Positions 35,492 through 44,348 of a DNA stretch of 64,000 nucleotides are shown here, piece by piece (the stretch's first letter is position 1; every line of letters starts with the position of its first letter). Made by a program: the position numbers and the translations under genes. Source of the DNA: JAEZDP01 sp964430855 (GTDB taxonomy: Bacteria; Acidobacteriota; Vicinamibacteria; Vicinamibacterales; Vicinamibacteraceae). A model generated the notes under the pieces. The model had not been told where the DNA came from and searched no databases. It was given only the letters and a program-made list of their open reading frames with translations. The stretch spans positions 1 through 64,000 of the forward strand of contig CAYSHC010000003.1 of the NCBI GenBank assembly GCA_964430855.1. Direction: 5' to 3'.

Positions 35492-36592
35492 TCAGTCGAG
35501 CCGCAGGATGCGGCGGGCGTTGGTGCGATACACCTTCTCGAGCACGTCGTCGGGCAGGAAGATGCCGTAGATCTTCCAGCGGCCCTGTGTCGGCGAGGTG
35601 AAGTAGTCGAAATACTCGTCGCGGGTCTCGAGGAACCGGAAATACGGCTCGTAGGTGCTGACGCGCGGCGTGCTGTCGATGCCGAACATGATGCGGTCGG
35701 CGTACTTCAGGAAGAAGTCGCGGGCCGTGTACGGCTGCCGGCCGAGCTCGGCGAGCCTGGCGCCGATCTCGACGTGCATGTTCGGGTACTTGTCGAGCCA
35801 GCCCGACACCTGGGCCAGGTCCTCCGGCCTGTTCGCGACGTGCAGCGCCACGAACGTCGTCTTCGGATGGCGTTCGACGATGGCATTGCGCTGCGCGAGG
35901 ATCTCGTCCTTCGAGGGGAACTCCGGCCCGGCGAAGCTCCAGTTCGGGTGTGCCTGGAGCTCCTCCCAGCGTTCGTTGAAGCGGTCCACCGGCACGAAGA
36001 ACGCGTCGGGGTCGGCCACGTGGATGGCCACGGGGATGCCGAGCTCGCCGGCCTTGGCCCAGATCGGGTCGAGGCGGGGATCGTCGACCGGCACGATGCG
36101 GCCCGACTGGTCCTTCACGGTCAGGCCCAGGCTCTTGAACACCTTGAGGCCACGCGCCCCGGCCTTGACGTCGGCCTCGAGCTGGGCGGCCGCGCGGGCC
36201 CCGAAGTCGGGCTCGTCGATCCGGCGGAAGTCCACGTTGGCAAACACCAGCACCTTGTCGCCGTGCGGCGCGAAGCGTTCGATCTGCGCGCGCAGGCGAT
36301 TGCCCGACCCGCCGCTGAAGTTCACGACGGTCTCGATGTTGGACGCCGCCATCACCGCCAGCAGGTCGTCCACGGGCATGTTGCTCACGTGGTTGTGGAA
36401 GTCGACGACGGGGTACTTCGCCCGCGGCACCTCGTGCGACGGGACCCGCAGCATCGACTTCGGCTGGAAGTCGCGCAGCAGGAGCGGTTGCCCGGGGCGG
36501 GACGGCTGGGCGTAGGTCGGCGCCGTCGACGCGACGGCAGCGACGAGGACGAGCGAGGACAGCAGCGGCAGGGCCGCGACGTTCGGCTGCAT
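35492..36592 (-). CDS. Secreted amidohydrolase (Amidohydro_2 type)
   Basis: A 366-residue protein with a signal peptide (1-28, ending TYA-Q) and a TIM-barrel amidohydrolase domain: VDFHNHV (metal HxH), GLKVFKSLG, IPVAIHVADP, FVALHVANR and MFGIDSTPR with the terminal metal Asp. It resembles the decarboxylase/lactonase branch. The exported location is unusual for that branch but common in acidobacterial homologues. Substrate unknown. Confidence 0.8.
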   Translation of the reverse strand: MQPNVAALPLLSSLVLVAAVASTAPTYAQPSRPGQPLLLRDFQPKSMLRVPSHEVPRAKYPVVDFHNHVSNMPVDDLLAVMAASNIETVVNFSGGSGNRLRAQIERFAPHGDKVLVFANVDFRRIDEPDFGARAAAQLEADVKAGARGLKVFKSLGLTVKDQSGRIVPVDDPRLDPIWAKAGELGIPVAIHVADPDAFFVPVDRFNERWEELQAHPNWSFAGPEFPSKDEILAQRNAIVERHPKTTFVALHVANRPEDLAQVSGWLDKYPNMHVEIGARLAELGRQPYTARDFFLKYADRIMFGIDSTPRVSTYEPYFRFLETRDEYFDYFTSPTQGRWKIYGIFLPDDVLEKVYRTNARRILRLD

Positions 36593-36682
36593 GGACGACT
36601 CCGGACGTGGAACGCGCCACCTGATGTGGCGCCAACGCGGCCGATCCTACAACGGTGGCACAATGATCGCTTGAGCCAGGAC

Positions 36683-38173
36683 ATGCCCATGCCACGGCCA
36701 TCGAGCCCGACGACTCCCCCTGCGCGCGCGGTGGCCGCCACCGGCATCCCCGGCCTCGACGACGTCCTGGCCGGTGGCCTGACGCGCCGGCGTCTGTACC
36801 TGGTCGAGGGCGTCCCGGGGTCGGGCAAGACGACACTGGCCATGCAGTTCCTGCTCGAGGGCGCGCGACAGGGCGAGGCCGTGCTCTACGTCACGCTGTC
36901 GGAGACAGAGGAGGAGTTGCGTTCGGTGGCCGACTCGCACGGCTGGTCGCTCGAGGGCCTCGCGATCCATGAGCTGATGTCCGGGGCCGACGACCTCGAC
37001 CCGGACGAGCAGAACACCATGTTCCACCCGTCCGAGGTGGAGCTGGCCGCCACCACGCGTCGCGTCCTCGACGATGTCGATCGCCTGCGGCCCGCGCGCG
37101 TCGTCTTCGACTCGCTGTCGGAGCTCCGGCTGCTCGCGGGCAACCCGCTGCGCTACCGCCGGCAGATCCTCGCGCTGAAGCAGTTCTTCGCGACGCGCGA
37201 CACGACGGTCATCCTGCTCGACGACCTCACGACCGCGGCGCACGACCTCCAGATGCAGAGCATCGCGCACGGCGTGATCATGCTCGAGCAGCTCAGCCCG
37301 GAGTATGGCAACGAGCGGCGGCGCCTGCGCGTGGTGAAGTACAGGGGCGTGCGCTATCGGGGCGGCTACCACGACTACGTGATCAGGCGCGGGGGCCTCG
37401 ACGTGTTTCCGCGGCTCGTGGCTGCCGAGCACCGGCACGACATGACGCGCGCGCGGCTCTCGAGCGGGCTCGCCGAGTTCGACACCATGCTGGGCGGCGG
37501 CATCGAGGAAGGCACGAGCACGCTGATGCTCGGCGCGGCCGGCACCGGCAAGTCCACGCTCGCCGTGCAGTTCGCCGTGGCGGCGGCCGCGCGGGGACAG
37601 CGCGCCGAGGTCTTCATGTTCGACGAGAGCCGGGCGACGCTCGTGACGCGCTGCGCCTCGCTCGGCATCCCGATCGAGCGGGCCGTCGAGGCCGGCCTCG
37701 TGACGCTGCACGCCGTGGACCCGGCCGAGATGTCGCCCGGCGAGTTCTCGCAGGCCATCAGGCATGCCGTCGACGCCGGCGGCGCGAAGGTCGTCGTCAT
37801 CGACAGCCTGAACGGCTTCCTGAACGCCATGCCTGGCGAACGGCACCTCACGATCCTGCTCCACGAGCTGCTGATGTACCTGGGGCAGATGAACGTGGCC
37901 ACCATCATGGTCGGCGCACAGCAGGGACTCATCGGGAGCAGCATGGTCTCGCCCGTCGATGCCAGCTACCTGGCCGACGCCGTGGTCCTGCTGCGCTATT
38001 TCGAGCATCGCGGTACGGTGCGCCAGGCCATCTCGGTGATGAAGAAGCGTGGCGGGCCGCACGAGCGGAGCCTCAGGGAGCTTCGCTTCGAGGACGGCCG
38101 CGTCGAGGTGGGCGCGACACTCGAGGACTTCCGCGGCGTGCTTACGGGCGTCCCGATCTACGAGGGCCAATGA
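36683..38173 (+). CDS. KaiC-like double RecA/ATPase protein
   Basis: A 496-residue protein with two KaiC domains. The first has Walker A GVPGSGKTT (43-51), LSETEEEL with the paired catalytic Glu, and VVFDSLSELRLLAG. The second has GAAGTGKST, FDESRATL (first Glu replaced by Asp) and VVVIDSLNGFLNAMPGE. This is the KaiC family without KaiA/B, used as signalling ATPases in many bacteria. ATG 36683 or 36689 is the likely start. Its stop overlaps the next gene's start (ATGA), so it is cotranslated with a histidine kinase. Confidence 0.88.
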   Translation: MPMPRPSSPTTPPARAVAATGIPGLDDVLAGGLTRRRLYLVEGVPGSGKTTLAMQFLLEGARQGEAVLYVTLSETEEELRSVADSHGWSLEGLAIHELMSGADDLDPDEQNTMFHPSEVELAATTRRVLDDVDRLRPARVVFDSLSELRLLAGNPLRYRRQILALKQFFATRDTTVILLDDLTTAAHDLQMQSIAHGVIMLEQLSPEYGNERRRLRVVKYRGVRYRGGYHDYVIRRGGLDVFPRLVAAEHRHDMTRARLSSGLAEFDTMLGGGIEEGTSTLMLGAAGTGKSTLAVQFAVAAAARGQRAEVFMFDESRATLVTRCASLGIPIERAVEAGLVTLHAVDPAEMSPGEFSQAIRHAVDAGGAKVVVIDSLNGFLNAMPGERHLTILLHELLMYLGQMNVATIMVGAQQGLIGSSMVSPVDASYLADAVVLLRYFEHRGTVRQAISVMKKRGGPHERSLRELRFEDGRVEVGATLEDFRGVLTGVPIYEGQ

Positions 38174-39804
38174 GCGGGAACGAGGCGGCGCCACCCGTGC
38201 CGGACGCAGCCGCCCCCTCAGGCCTCGACGGCCGCGTGGTCTTCCTGGCGGCCACGGCGCGCGACGGCACGATGACGAGCGCGATGCTGGCCGCCGAGGG
38301 CGTTGACGTCGCCGTCTGCCGGACGTTCCCCGACCTGCTCCGCGAGGCCCGGGCCGGTGCCGGCGCCCTCCTGATGCCGGAGGAGGCGTCATCGCCCGCC
38401 CACAACGAGGCGATGCGACGCTTCCTGGCCGAGCAGCCGCCCTGGTCGGACATCCCCGTCCTGGTGTTGACGCGCCCCGGCGCAGACTCCGTCGAGAGCA
38501 GCGAAGTGATGGCGACGTTCGGCAACGTGACGCTGCTCGAGCGGCCGGTACGCGTCGCGACGCTACTGAGCGCCATCCGCACGGCGCTGCGGGCACGCGA
38601 GCGGCAGTACCAGCTGCGGCGGCATCTCGCCGAGCGCGCGCTGGCCGAGGAGTCGCTGCGCCTGGCCGACCAGCGGAAGGATGAGTTCCTCGCGACACTC
38701 GGCCACGAGCTGCGCAATCCGCTCGCCCCGCTCCAGACGGCGCTGCACCTGCTGAAGGCCTCTGACCTCCGCGACCCGCTGGCCCGGCGCGTGAGCGCGG
38801 TGATGGACAGGCAGGTCGGCTACCTGGTGCGGCTCGTGGACGACCTGCTCGAGGTCTCGCGCATCACGCGCGGGCAGGTGCAGGTCCGCTCGGACGTCAT
38901 CGAGCTCTCGACAGTGGTGCAGGCCGCGATCGACACGAGCCGGCCGGCCATCGACGCGGCGCGCCACGAGCTGCGCGTGGACCTGCCGCCGAGGGCGGTG
39001 TACGTGCGCGGCGACGCCGTCAGGCTGACGCAGGTCTTTGCCAATCTCCTCATCAACGCGGCCAAGTACACCGATGACGGCGGGCACCTGGCGGTGACGA
39101 TCCGCGTGCAGGACGGCCGCGCGCAGGTCGGCGTCCGCGACGACGGCATCGGGCTCTCGCCCGACCAGCTCCGCGCCGTGTTCGACATGTTCACGCAGGT
39201 GGACCGATCGAGCCGTCGCGCGCAAGGCGGCCTCGGCATCGGCCTCACGCTCGTCCGCAGCATGGTGGCCATGCATGGCGGCACCGTCGAGGCGCGATCG
39301 GAGGGACTCGGGCGTGGCAGCGAGTTCGTCGTGGAGCTGCCGGTGGTGGATGGCGCCGCGCATCGCGACACGGCGGGCGCCCTGCCCGCCGCGTTCCCGC
39401 GGCGACGCATCCTCGTCGTGGACGACAACAGGGACGCGGCCGAGACGCTGCGGGAACTGCTCGAGACCCTCGGCGCGTCGGTCTGCACCGCGCACAGCGG
39501 CGCCGCGGCGCTCGAGGCGGTCCGGACGTGGGCGCCCGACGCCGTGCTGCTCGACCTCGGCATGCCCGGCATGGATGGCTTCGAGGTGGCGCGGGTGATC
39601 CGGTCCTCGCCGCAGTGCGCCGACCTGCTGCTCATCGCGCTCACCGGCTGGGGCCAGGAGCACGACCGCCGGCGGAGCCGCGCCGCCGGGTTCGACCATC
39701 ACGTCGTCAAGCCGCCGGACCTCGATGCGCTGCGCGCGTTGCTGGGCGGTGACCAGCGGGCGGGGACCCACCCCGCATGGATGGAGCCGGCCACCGGGCC
39801 CTGA
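38170..39804 (+). CDS. Hybrid histidine kinase with degenerate N-terminal receiver
   Basis: A 544-residue kinase: residues 20-140 look like a receiver (VVFLAATARDG...IPVLVLTRPG...LLERPVR) but have GALLMPEE where the phospho-acceptor Asp should be. Then HisKA (LGHELRNPLAP), HATPase (NLLINAAKYT, RDDGIGL, GGLGIGLTLVR) and an intact C-terminal receiver (VVDDNRDA, Asp in LLDLGMPGMDG, VVKPPD). It is coupled to the KaiC-like gene by a 4-base overlap, suggesting the pseudo-receiver docks to or reads the KaiC state. Confidence 0.87.
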   Translation: MSGNEAAPPVPDAAAPSGLDGRVVFLAATARDGTMTSAMLAAEGVDVAVCRTFPDLLREARAGAGALLMPEEASSPAHNEAMRRFLAEQPPWSDIPVLVLTRPGADSVESSEVMATFGNVTLLERPVRVATLLSAIRTALRARERQYQLRRHLAERALAEESLRLADQRKDEFLATLGHELRNPLAPLQTALHLLKASDLRDPLARRVSAVMDRQVGYLVRLVDDLLEVSRITRGQVQVRSDVIELSTVVQAAIDTSRPAIDAARHELRVDLPPRAVYVRGDAVRLTQVFANLLINAAKYTDDGGHLAVTIRVQDGRAQVGVRDDGIGLSPDQLRAVFDMFTQVDRSSRRAQGGLGIGLTLVRSMVAMHGGTVEARSEGLGRGSEFVVELPVVDGAAHRDTAGALPAAFPRRRILVVDDNRDAAETLRELLETLGASVCTAHSGAAALEAVRTWAPDAVLLDLGMPGMDGFEVARVIRSSPQCADLLLIALTGWGQEHDRRRSRAAGFDHHVVKPPDLDALRALLGGDQRAGTHPAWMEPATGP

Positions 39805-39813
39805 CGGGCCCGG
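39794..39813. terminator. Hairpin containing the kinase stop codon
   Basis: A perfect 8-bp stem (CCGGGCCC / GGGCCCGG) with loop TGAC; the TGA in the loop is the kinase stop codon. It lies 31 bases from the end of the convergent dinB-like gene. No T-tract follows. Confidence 0.5.
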
Positions 39814-39843
39814 CGAGCCGGGAGACGGGCCCCGGGGCGGGCG

Positions 39844-40353
39844 TCACCCGAACGATCGTTCGTCCGCCGACGGCCCGTAGATCGAGGGCACGGCGGCACC
39901 CAGCAGCCGCATGTACACCGACAGCTGCCCGCGATGGTGGGCGAGGTGGGTGAACGTGTCGGCAATCATCACGTGCCGCGGCGCCGTCAGCACCGGCTGC
40001 TCGGCGACGAGCAGCGACCACGACGTGGCGAGATGTTCGTCGGTCGTCCCCTGGAGCGCCTCGCGGGCCTGGGCCACGGTCGCCTCGTGCTGCCGCTGCA
40101 GGTCGGCCCCCGTCGACCACGGCTCGGGACGAATCGACGGGCCGTCCTTCGGCTGGAGGTCGAGCGAGTCCTGGCGCACGATCATCGCGATCCACATCGG
40201 CATCGTCGCCACCAGTGTGGCGAGGTAGCCGAGCTGCATCGACTTGTCGTGCGGCTTCCAGTCGTGGCGCCCTTCAGGGACGTTGCCGAGCACGCGGTGC
40301 GAGATGGCCGCTTCGCGGCCGAGCTGATCGGCGAAGAACTGGGCAAGTGTCAC
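39844..40353 (-). CDS. DinB/YfiT-family protein
   Basis: A 169-residue four-helix protein of the DinB superfamily. The metal-binding histidines appear in AISHRVL, the central region, and FTHLAHHRGQLSVYMRLLG. Such proteins are metal-dependent thiol transferases or damage-induced proteins. It starts at GTG 40353 with GGGAGG five bases upstream. It follows the oxidoreductase gene (start side separated by 25 bases) in the same direction of reading but not overlapping. Confidence 0.85.
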   Translation of the reverse strand: MTLAQFFADQLGREAAISHRVLGNVPEGRHDWKPHDKSMQLGYLATLVATMPMWIAMIVRQDSLDLQPKDGPSIRPEPWSTGADLQRQHEATVAQAREALQGTTDEHLATSWSLLVAEQPVLTAPRHVMIADTFTHLAHHRGQLSVYMRLLGAAVPSIYGPSADERSFG

Positions 40354-40378
40354 ATTACCTCCCTCTGTGTTGCCGGTG

Positions 40379-41695
40379 TCAGTCGAGTCCCCACGGCCAG
40401 CGTTGCGGGCGTGCGAGCATCGCGTTCGCTTCGTCGTCGTTGCGGAACCGCTCCGTGAACGGATCCCAGGTGAGGCGCCGACGGAGCTTCATCGCGATGT
40501 GATGCAGCAGGCACGCCGAGCAGGAGCGATGCGCCACCTCGACGGGCGCGATGGGCTGCTGACGCGTCCTGATGCACTCGAGCCAGTTGCCGTGGTGGTT
40601 GCTGCTCCTGTAGAGGTGCACGCCCTCCGGCCCGATCTCGGACTTGAGGATACGCGGATCACTCGCCGCCAGGGCCTCGGTGTCCTCGAGCTTCGACTGC
40701 GGATCGCTCGACGTCACGGTCTCGTTGCCGCGCGATACGAAGATCCAGCCCTCGGTGCCCTCGAAGCGGATGCCGTTCGGACAGTCGTTGCTGACGATCA
40801 TGTGCACGCCGCTTGCGTAGCGCGCCTCGGTGCGGAACGGGCCGTGAACGTCCCACAGGCCTCTCGTCGGGAACTCGGCGGTTCCCCAGACCTCGATTGG
40901 CCCGGTGTATTCGGCGTCCATGCCCCAGTGCGCGCTGTCGATATGGTGTGCGCCCCAGCCGGTGATCATCCCGGCACCGAACTGCTCGCAGCGGAGCCAG
41001 CCGGGCCTGTCGTATCCCTCCTGGGGATGGACGCGCATCTCCGTGTAATAGACGTACGGCGTCGAGCCCAGCCACATGTCGTAGTTGAAGTGGGGCGGCA
41101 CGGGCATTTCGGGCGCGTCCGGGCCTGACGGGTCGACGGGCAGGCCGACCTTGACCGTCTTCAGCTCGCCGATGCGTCCGTTGCGCACGAGCTCGGCGGC
41201 GACGCGGAACTGGATCGACGAGCGCTGCTGGCTGCCGATCTGGAAGATGCGTCCCGTCCGGTGCACCGCGTCGCTCAGCGCCCGGCCCTCGGCGATGGTC
41301 AGCGAGGCCGGCTTCTGGAGGTAGATGTCCTTGCCGGCGCGCGCCGCGTCGATGGCGATGCGGGCATGCCAGTGATCGGGCGTGCTGATCACGACCGCAT
41401 CGATGTCGGGGTCGGCGAGCAGTTCGCGATAGTCGGTGTAGCCCGTCACGCCGTCGTAGGCGCGCCCGGTCTCCTTCGCGTAGTGGTCGTTGACGAGGAC
41501 CCTCGCGTCCTCCACGCGCCGGCGGTCGAGGTCGCACACCGCGGTGATGCGGGCGTGCGCGTGACGCCAGATGCCCGGCATGTCGTGGACGCGCGAGATG
41601 CGCCCCGTGCCGATCGCGCCCACGATGATCTGGTTGCCGGGCGCGTTGCCGCCGAGGACGCTGGCGGGGACGATCGTCGGGAATCCAGGAGACAT
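40379..41695 (-). CDS. Gfo/Idh/MocA family oxidoreductase
   Basis: A 438-residue NAD(P)-dependent oxidoreductase. Rossmann motif VGAIGTGRISRVH near residue 25, then DAVVISTPDHWHARI, DIYLQKPAS (catalytic Lys segment) and GWGAHHIDSAHWGMDAEYTGP, typical of secreted or glycoside-type members. No Tat signal here, unlike its neighbour. An upstream TTG (41710) is the alternative start. It overlaps nothing but follows the next oxidoreductase by seven bases. Confidence 0.85.
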   Translation of the reverse strand: MSPGFPTIVPASVLGGNAPGNQIIVGAIGTGRISRVHDMPGIWRHAHARITAVCDLDRRRVEDARVLVNDHYAKETGRAYDGVTGYTDYRELLADPDIDAVVISTPDHWHARIAIDAARAGKDIYLQKPASLTIAEGRALSDAVHRTGRIFQIGSQQRSSIQFRVAAELVRNGRIGELKTVKVGLPVDPSGPDAPEMPVPPHFNYDMWLGSTPYVYYTEMRVHPQEGYDRPGWLRCEQFGAGMITGWGAHHIDSAHWGMDAEYTGPIEVWGTAEFPTRGLWDVHGPFRTEARYASGVHMIVSNDCPNGIRFEGTEGWIFVSRGNETVTSSDPQSKLEDTEALAASDPRILKSEIGPEGVHLYRSSNHHGNWLECIRTRQQPIAPVEVAHRSCSACLLHHIAMKLRRRLTWDPFTERFRNDDEANAMLARPQRWPWGLD

Positions 41696-41702
41696 GGTGC
41701 CC

Positions 41703-42842
41703 TCACGCAAGGGTCAGCGGCCGTGCCTGGGCCTGGGCCCTGAGCACGAGCTCGGTGGCCAGGAAGCAGTGGGCCTGGCTCATCGCGGTCTCGGTCCTGT
41801 CGAGGATGTCGTCGACGATCTGCCGGCCGTAGGGCAGCTCGACGTCGCGCGTGTCGATGTAGCGCGTGTCCTTCCTGTCCGACAGGAACAGGTGGCTCCC
41901 GCCAGATCGGCCGGCGAGGTCCACGTTCTTGCGAATCTCGATGAAGCCGTCGGTACCGAGGATGGTGAGACGCCCGTCGCCCCACGTCGGCAGCCCGTCG
42001 GGCGTGAACCAGTCCACGCGGATGTAGCCGGTGCCGCGGTTGCCGCGCACGTGCATGTCGCCGAAGTCCTCGAAGCCCGGGTACTGCGGGTGGTGCACGT
42101 TGCCCGTCTGCGCGCTCAGCACCTCGGCCGTCGTCGAGCCCGTGAAATGCAGGAACTGGTCGGCCTGGTGCGACGCGATGTCGCACAGGATGCCGCCGAA
42201 GCGCGCCTTGTCGAAGAACCATGCCGGGCGCGACGGCGCGTTCATCCTGTGCGGCCCGAGACCCACGGTCTGGATCACACGGCCGATCGCGCCGGCCCGC
42301 ACGAGCTCGCTCGCCTTCACGGTCGCGCGGTTCTCGAACCGCTCGCTGTAGACGATCGAGTAGATGCGGCGTGTGGCGGCCTGCACACGCCGCACCTCGG
42401 CGAGCTGCTCGAGCGACGTGATCCCGGGCTTGTCGACGATGTAGTCCTTGCCGGCCTGCATCACGCGAATGCCGAGCGGCGCGCGCTCGTCGGGGATGGC
42501 CGCGCTGAGCACGGCGTGAATGGAATCGTCCTCGAGGACTTCGGCCTCGCTGCGGGCGAGCTTCGCCGTCGGGAAGCGCTTGAGGAACGCCTGCGCCAGG
42601 TCGGGCTCCTGCGCGTAGAGCCAGACCAGCTCGCCGCCGCCGTTGATGACGGCGTTGGACATGCTCGTGATGTGGCCGTGGTTGACGCCGATGACGCCAA
42701 ACCGGATGCGCGGCCGCGCCGGACGGCCGGCCCCGCCAGGCTGCGCCGCCGCGCGTCGTGCCATGGGCCACGCCGCCGCCCCGGACACCGCCTGCACGAA
42801 CGCTCGTCGCCCCACGCGAGGGGGACCCGCGGAATCGCTCAT
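41703..42842 (-). CDS. Tat-exported Gfo/Idh/MocA oxidoreductase
   Basis: A 379-residue protein with a twin-arginine signal (GRRAFVQAVSGAAAWP, cleavage near AAAQ) and the Rossmann start FGVIGVNHGHI. DKPGITSLEQL replaces the usual EKP motif, and GGILCDIASHQADQFLHF forms the C-terminal signature. Tat export with bound cofactor resembles glucose-fructose oxidoreductase. AAGGAG nine bases upstream supports ATG 42842. It forms a pair with the downstream oxidoreductase, probably acting on sugar derivatives. Confidence 0.85.
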   Translation of the reverse strand: MSDSAGPPRVGRRAFVQAVSGAAAWPMARRAAAQPGGAGRPARPRIRFGVIGVNHGHITSMSNAVINGGGELVWLYAQEPDLAQAFLKRFPTAKLARSEAEVLEDDSIHAVLSAAIPDERAPLGIRVMQAGKDYIVDKPGITSLEQLAEVRRVQAATRRIYSIVYSERFENRATVKASELVRAGAIGRVIQTVGLGPHRMNAPSRPAWFFDKARFGGILCDIASHQADQFLHFTGSTTAEVLSAQTGNVHHPQYPGFEDFGDMHVRGNRGTGYIRVDWFTPDGLPTWGDGRLTILGTDGFIEIRKNVDLAGRSGGSHLFLSDRKDTRYIDTRDVELPYGRQIVDDILDRTETAMSQAHCFLATELVLRAQAQARPLTLA

Positions 42843-42915
42843 GTCGACGCTCTCCTTCGGGGAGGATTCTAACGAGTTCTCTGGCGAGGTCGTTCCGTTC
42901 GGATATCCTCGACAG

Positions 42916-43128
42916 ATGCCCGATGGCCCCGTCCCCGCGCTGGACTGCCCCGAGTGCGGCGCCGCCCTGGTCCACGTCGGCACCGAGATGGGCTCCGGCG
43001 CGTTCCGGACGCAGGCGGCGTCGATGCCGCAGCGACCCATCCACGCCTACGACTGCCCCGACTGCGGCACCTGCTGGAAGTACGCCACGCGGCTGCTGCC
43101 CGACCCGGTGCGGCAGATCCTGAAATAG
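42916..43128 (+). CDS. Small zinc-ribbon protein
   Basis: A 70-residue protein with two CxxC knuckles, CPECG (residues 11-15) and CPDCG (47-51), that together would bind one zinc. No enzyme domain is visible. A TATCCT hexamer six bases before ATG 42916 fits a leaderless promoter. It is divergent from the Tat oxidoreductase. Function unknown. Confidence 0.6.
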   Translation: MPDGPVPALDCPECGAALVHVGTEMGSGAFRTQAASMPQRPIHAYDCPDCGTCWKYATRLLPDPVRQILK

Positions 43129-43213
43129 CCGACGTTCCGGCTCCGGCGCGGCCGTCGTGCGCCAGGCCCGGCGGGCGCGGCCGCGGTGCCGCGTCATACA
43201 ATGAAATCCGGCC

Positions 43214-43525
43214 ATGGACGAGACGAAGACCCCATCAGCGGACCTGACGCCGGTGCCGGCCGCGGGACGCGCGATCGTCGACGACGGGTTCGTGCCGGCG
43301 CGTGCGAAGCTGCTCGAGGTGGCGGCGTTCCTCGATCGGGTGGAGCGGTACGGCGTTGCCGACGACTTCCGCTGCGAGGCGCTCCGGCAGGCCGTCCACG
43401 TCGTGGCAGACGGCCGCCCCGAGCGCACCCGGCGCGTGCTCGAGGCGCTCAGCGACCCCACCACCGAGCCCGACGAGCGGTCGACAGGCAAGGCGGCCCT
43501 CGGCGCCTGGCGGGGGCGCGGCTGA
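43214..43525 (+). CDS. Small protein heading the ebo cluster
   Basis: A 103-residue acidic, helical protein (ARAKLLEVAAFLDRVERYGVADDFRCEAL, then RPERTRRVLEALSDP). It is in the place where EboA stands in other ebo operons but is about half the usual EboA length, and I do not recognise its family. It starts 12 bases after a TACAAT hexamer (43197-43202), suggesting a very short leader. The next gene begins four bases after its stop. Confidence 0.6.
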   Translation: MDETKTPSADLTPVPAAGRAIVDDGFVPARAKLLEVAAFLDRVERYGVADDFRCEALRQAVHVVADGRPERTRRVLEALSDPTTEPDERSTGKAALGAWRGRG

Positions 43526-43529
43526 CGCC

Positions 43530-44348
43530 ATGCGCTACATCGAGCCGCACGGCCACATGGTGAGCCGCACGACCGACGACTACGAGGCCATGGTCTCGGC
43601 GGGATGCCAGGCCGTGTGCGAGCCCGCGTTCTGGGCCGGCTTCGACAGGGGATCGGTCGAGGGCTTCCGCGACTACTTCCGCCAGCTGACCGTCTACGAG
43701 CCCGCGCGGGCGGCGAAGTTCCTGCTGCCGCACTACTGCTGGCTGTGCCTCAACCCGAAGGAGTCCGAGGACCTCGGCCTGGCGCGCGAGGTGCTGGCGA
43801 TCATCCCCGAGTTCCTCGACGCCGCCGGCGTGCTCGGCATCGGCGAGATCGGGCTCAACAGGAACACGCGCAACGAGATGCGCGTGCTGGAACAGCACAT
43901 CGAGCTGGCGGTGGCGCACGATCAGCTGATCCTCGTCCATACCCCTCACCTCGAGGACAAGCTGAAGGGGACACGGCTCATCCTCGACGTGCTGCGCGCG
44001 CATCCGGGCGTGCAGCCGGGACGGGTGATCATCGACCACGTCGAGGAGCACACGGTGCGCCAGGTGCTCGACGCCGGGTTCTGGGCGGGCATCACGCTGT
44101 ACCCCGACTCGAAGACGTCGCCGGCGCGCGCCGTGGACATCGTCGAGATCACGGGTGGCGAGCGGCTCTGGCTCAACAGCGCGTGCGACTGGGGCGTCAG
44201 CGACCCGCTGGCCGTGCCGCGCGCCGCGCTCGAGATGCGCCGCCGCGGGCACAGCGCCGACGAGGTCGACCGGCTGCTCTTCAGGAACCCGCACGCGTTC
44301 CTGTCGCAGTGTCCGAAGTTCCGGGTCGGGGCACAGGACGGCGCATGA
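43530..44348 (+). CDS. eboB: TatD-like metallohydrolase of the ebo cluster
   Basis: A 272-residue TIM-barrel hydrolase. The N-terminal metal pair is in PHGHM (His7, His9); GIGEIGLN, LVHTPHLEDK, RVIIDHVEEHT and NSACDWGVSDP complete the TatD/amidohydrolase pattern. EboB-like proteins are always found with the genes below. The natural substrate is unknown. ATGA overlap with eboE. Confidence 0.82.
   Translation: MRYIEPHGHMVSRTTDDYEAMVSAGCQAVCEPAFWAGFDRGSVEGFRDYFRQLTVYEPARAAKFLLPHYCWLCLNPKESEDLGLAREVLAIIPEFLDAAGVLGIGEIGLNRNTRNEMRVLEQHIELAVAHDQLILVHTPHLEDKLKGTRLILDVLRAHPGVQPGRVIIDHVEEHTVRQVLDAGFWAGITLYPDSKTSPARAVDIVEITGGERLWLNSACDWGVSDPLAVPRAALEMRRRGHSADEVDRLLFRNPHAFLSQCPKFRVGAQDGA

Noticed and set aside
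36647..38698. A 683-codon minus-strand frame opposite the KaiC-like gene
   Set aside because: Antisense shadow; the sense strand encodes both RecA domains with intact Walker motifs.
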